Positions 5,434 through 6,194 of a stretch of 6,194 nt of DNA are shown here, piece by piece. The stretch's first letter is position 1, and each line of letters begins with the position of its first letter. The position numbers and the translations under genes are program-made. The notes under the pieces are model-generated. The model was given only the letters and a program-made list of their open reading frames with translations. It did no database searches and was not told the DNA's origin. Source of the stretch: Actinomycetota bacterium (GTDB taxonomy: Bacteria; Actinomycetota; Coriobacteriia; Anaerosomatales; JAHIQC01). Location of the stretch: assembly GCA_018902765.1 (NCBI GenBank), contig JAHIQC010000166.1:1-6194 (forward strand), given 5' to 3'.

Positions 5434-6194
5434 CTAAAGTGTGTTCTTGATGCGCTCGATCGCCTCTGCGAGACGGTCGTCGGGAGTCGCCAAGGATATC
5501 CGGATGTATCCTTCCCCACTGGGGCCGTACGCATTGCCGGGGGCGACGATGACGTTGGCCTCTTCAAGAATCTTGGTCGCGAAACTCGCAGAGTCATAAC
5601 CTGCGGGAATCTTGGCCCACACGTAGATAGTGCCCTTGGGCACGCGCGCCTCGATACCGATCTTGCCCAGCGCGTCCATCACGATATCGCGGCGACGCTG
5701 GTAGACCTCAGACATCTCGAACACTATGTCCTGAGGGCCGGTCATGGCCTCGATTGCAGCATCCTGGACAGCCGTGAAGGCGCCTGAGTCTATGTTGCTC
5801 TTAACGGTACCCAGAGCCTTGATCGCATCCTTGTTGCCTGCAGCGAATGCGATACGCCAACCGGTCATGTTGTACGCCTTCGAGCAGCTGAACAACTCAA
5901 TGGCGACATCCTTGGCCCCGGGACGCTCCAGAAGGCTCGTGGGGCGATATCCGTCAAAGCCGATCTCTGAGTAGGCGTTGTCGTGAATCAGCAGCAGGTC
6001 ATGCTTGCGGGCGAACGCAATGGCCTTGTCAAAGTACTCAGGAGTGGCGATGGCAGAGGTGGGGTTGTTCGGATAGCTCAAGAACATCATCTTGGCTTTG
6101 GCGAGGACCTCCGGCGGGGTTGACTCGAAATCGGCGAGGAAATCATTCTCCTCGGTCATCGGCATCCACCAGGTCTGACCACCGCACAAGATGC
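5434..6194 (-). CDS. dapL: LL-diaminopimelate aminotransferase, 5' end cut by window edge
   Basis: DapL is a pyridoxal-phosphate enzyme that converts tetrahydrodipicolinate directly to LL-diaminopimelate, feeding lysine and peptidoglycan synthesis. The visible 252 residues are about two thirds of the family's usual length of roughly 385-410. They carry YPNNPT, the cofactor-contacting HDNAYSEIGFDGY block, the Schiff-base lysine in SCSKAYNMTGWRI (codon 5878-5880), KSNIDSGAFTAVQ, and a substrate-binding arginine in GPSGEGYIRIS. The NMTGWRI block and the FDGYRPTS segment are characteristic of DapL-like fold-type I aminotransferases. A related aspartate/alanine-type aminotransferase cannot be fully excluded. 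The sequence has Ser where many relatives have Gly after PNNPT, probably a minor variant. The reading frame is intact and stays open to the edge, so the true start lies outside. hflX follows after 22 bases on the same strand. Confidence 0.87.
   Translation of the reverse strand, partial: ILCGGQTWWMPMTEENDFLADFESTPPEVLAKAKMMFLSYPNNPTSAIATPEYFDKAIAFARKHDLLLIHDNAYSEIGFDGYRPTSLLERPGAKDVAIELFSCSKAYNMTGWRIAFAAGNKDAIKALGTVKSNIDSGAFTAVQDAAIEAMTGPQDIVFEMSEVYQRRRDIVMDALGKIGIEARVPKGTIYVWAKIPAGYDSASFATKILEEANVIVAPGNAYGPSGEGYIRISLATPDDRLAEAIERIKNTL

Noticed and set aside
5412..5597. N-terminal extension of HflX from an ATG at 5597
   Set aside because: It overlaps the dapL coding region out of frame, has no family resemblance, and a TTG at 5411 follows a strong GAGGAGG.
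1..6194. CRISPR array, tRNA or rRNA, insertion sequence, phage or toxin-antitoxin genes
   Set aside because: I found no regular spaced repeats, RNA-gene landmarks, transposase motifs or terminal inverted repeats; every larger frame is a housekeeping gene.

Overview
The window reads as an ordinary but informative piece of chromosome from an anaerobic, fairly GC-rich bacterium. An actinobacterial (Coriobacteriia-like) origin is my best guess. The grounds are a GAAC-N4-GTTC SOS operator of Gram-positive/actinobacterial type, a small LysM membrane protein divergent from lexA, a class III (oxygen-sensitive) ribonucleotide reductase directly behind nrdR, and a DapL-type diaminopimelate route. The taxon is inference from gene content, not from a marker gene.

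Layout by position. 1-2148 (minus) is nrdD, the anaerobic ribonucleoside-triphosphate reductase, nearly complete but with no stop codon before the window edge. 2216-2662 (minus) is nrdR, its ATP/dATP-sensing repressor, lying 46-67 bases upstream of nrdD depending on which nrdD start is used, so probably co-transcribed. 2663-2804 is a control region with two NrdR-box-like sites exactly 31 bp apart, the outer one in the spacer of a candidate promoter. 2805-3179 (minus) is a short membrane-anchored LysM protein, probably an SOS cell-division inhibitor of the YneA/ChiZ kind. 3180-3410 is a divergent regulatory region with four SOS-box-like sites. 3411-4055 (plus) is lexA. 4077-5411 (minus) is hflX, read from a TTG start and convergent with lexA. 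5434-6194 (minus) is the C-terminal two thirds of an LL-diaminopimelate aminotransferase (dapL), cut by the window edge, 22 bases upstream of hflX.

How it works together: DNA damage triggers LexA self-cleavage, which should release both lexA and the LysM division inhibitor. NrdR adjusts dNTP synthesis by NrdD. dapL (lysine and peptidoglycan precursor) and hflX (ribosome rescue/stress GTPase) form a separate pair.

I see no previously undescribed system. The points most worth a second look are the four-site SOS region, the matching design of the LexA- and NrdR-controlled promoters, a perfect 14-bp hairpin in the first codons of hflX, the possible read-through from the SOS gene into nrdR-nrdD, and the odd C-terminal tail of NrdD. 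No non-coding stretch exceeds 300 bases.
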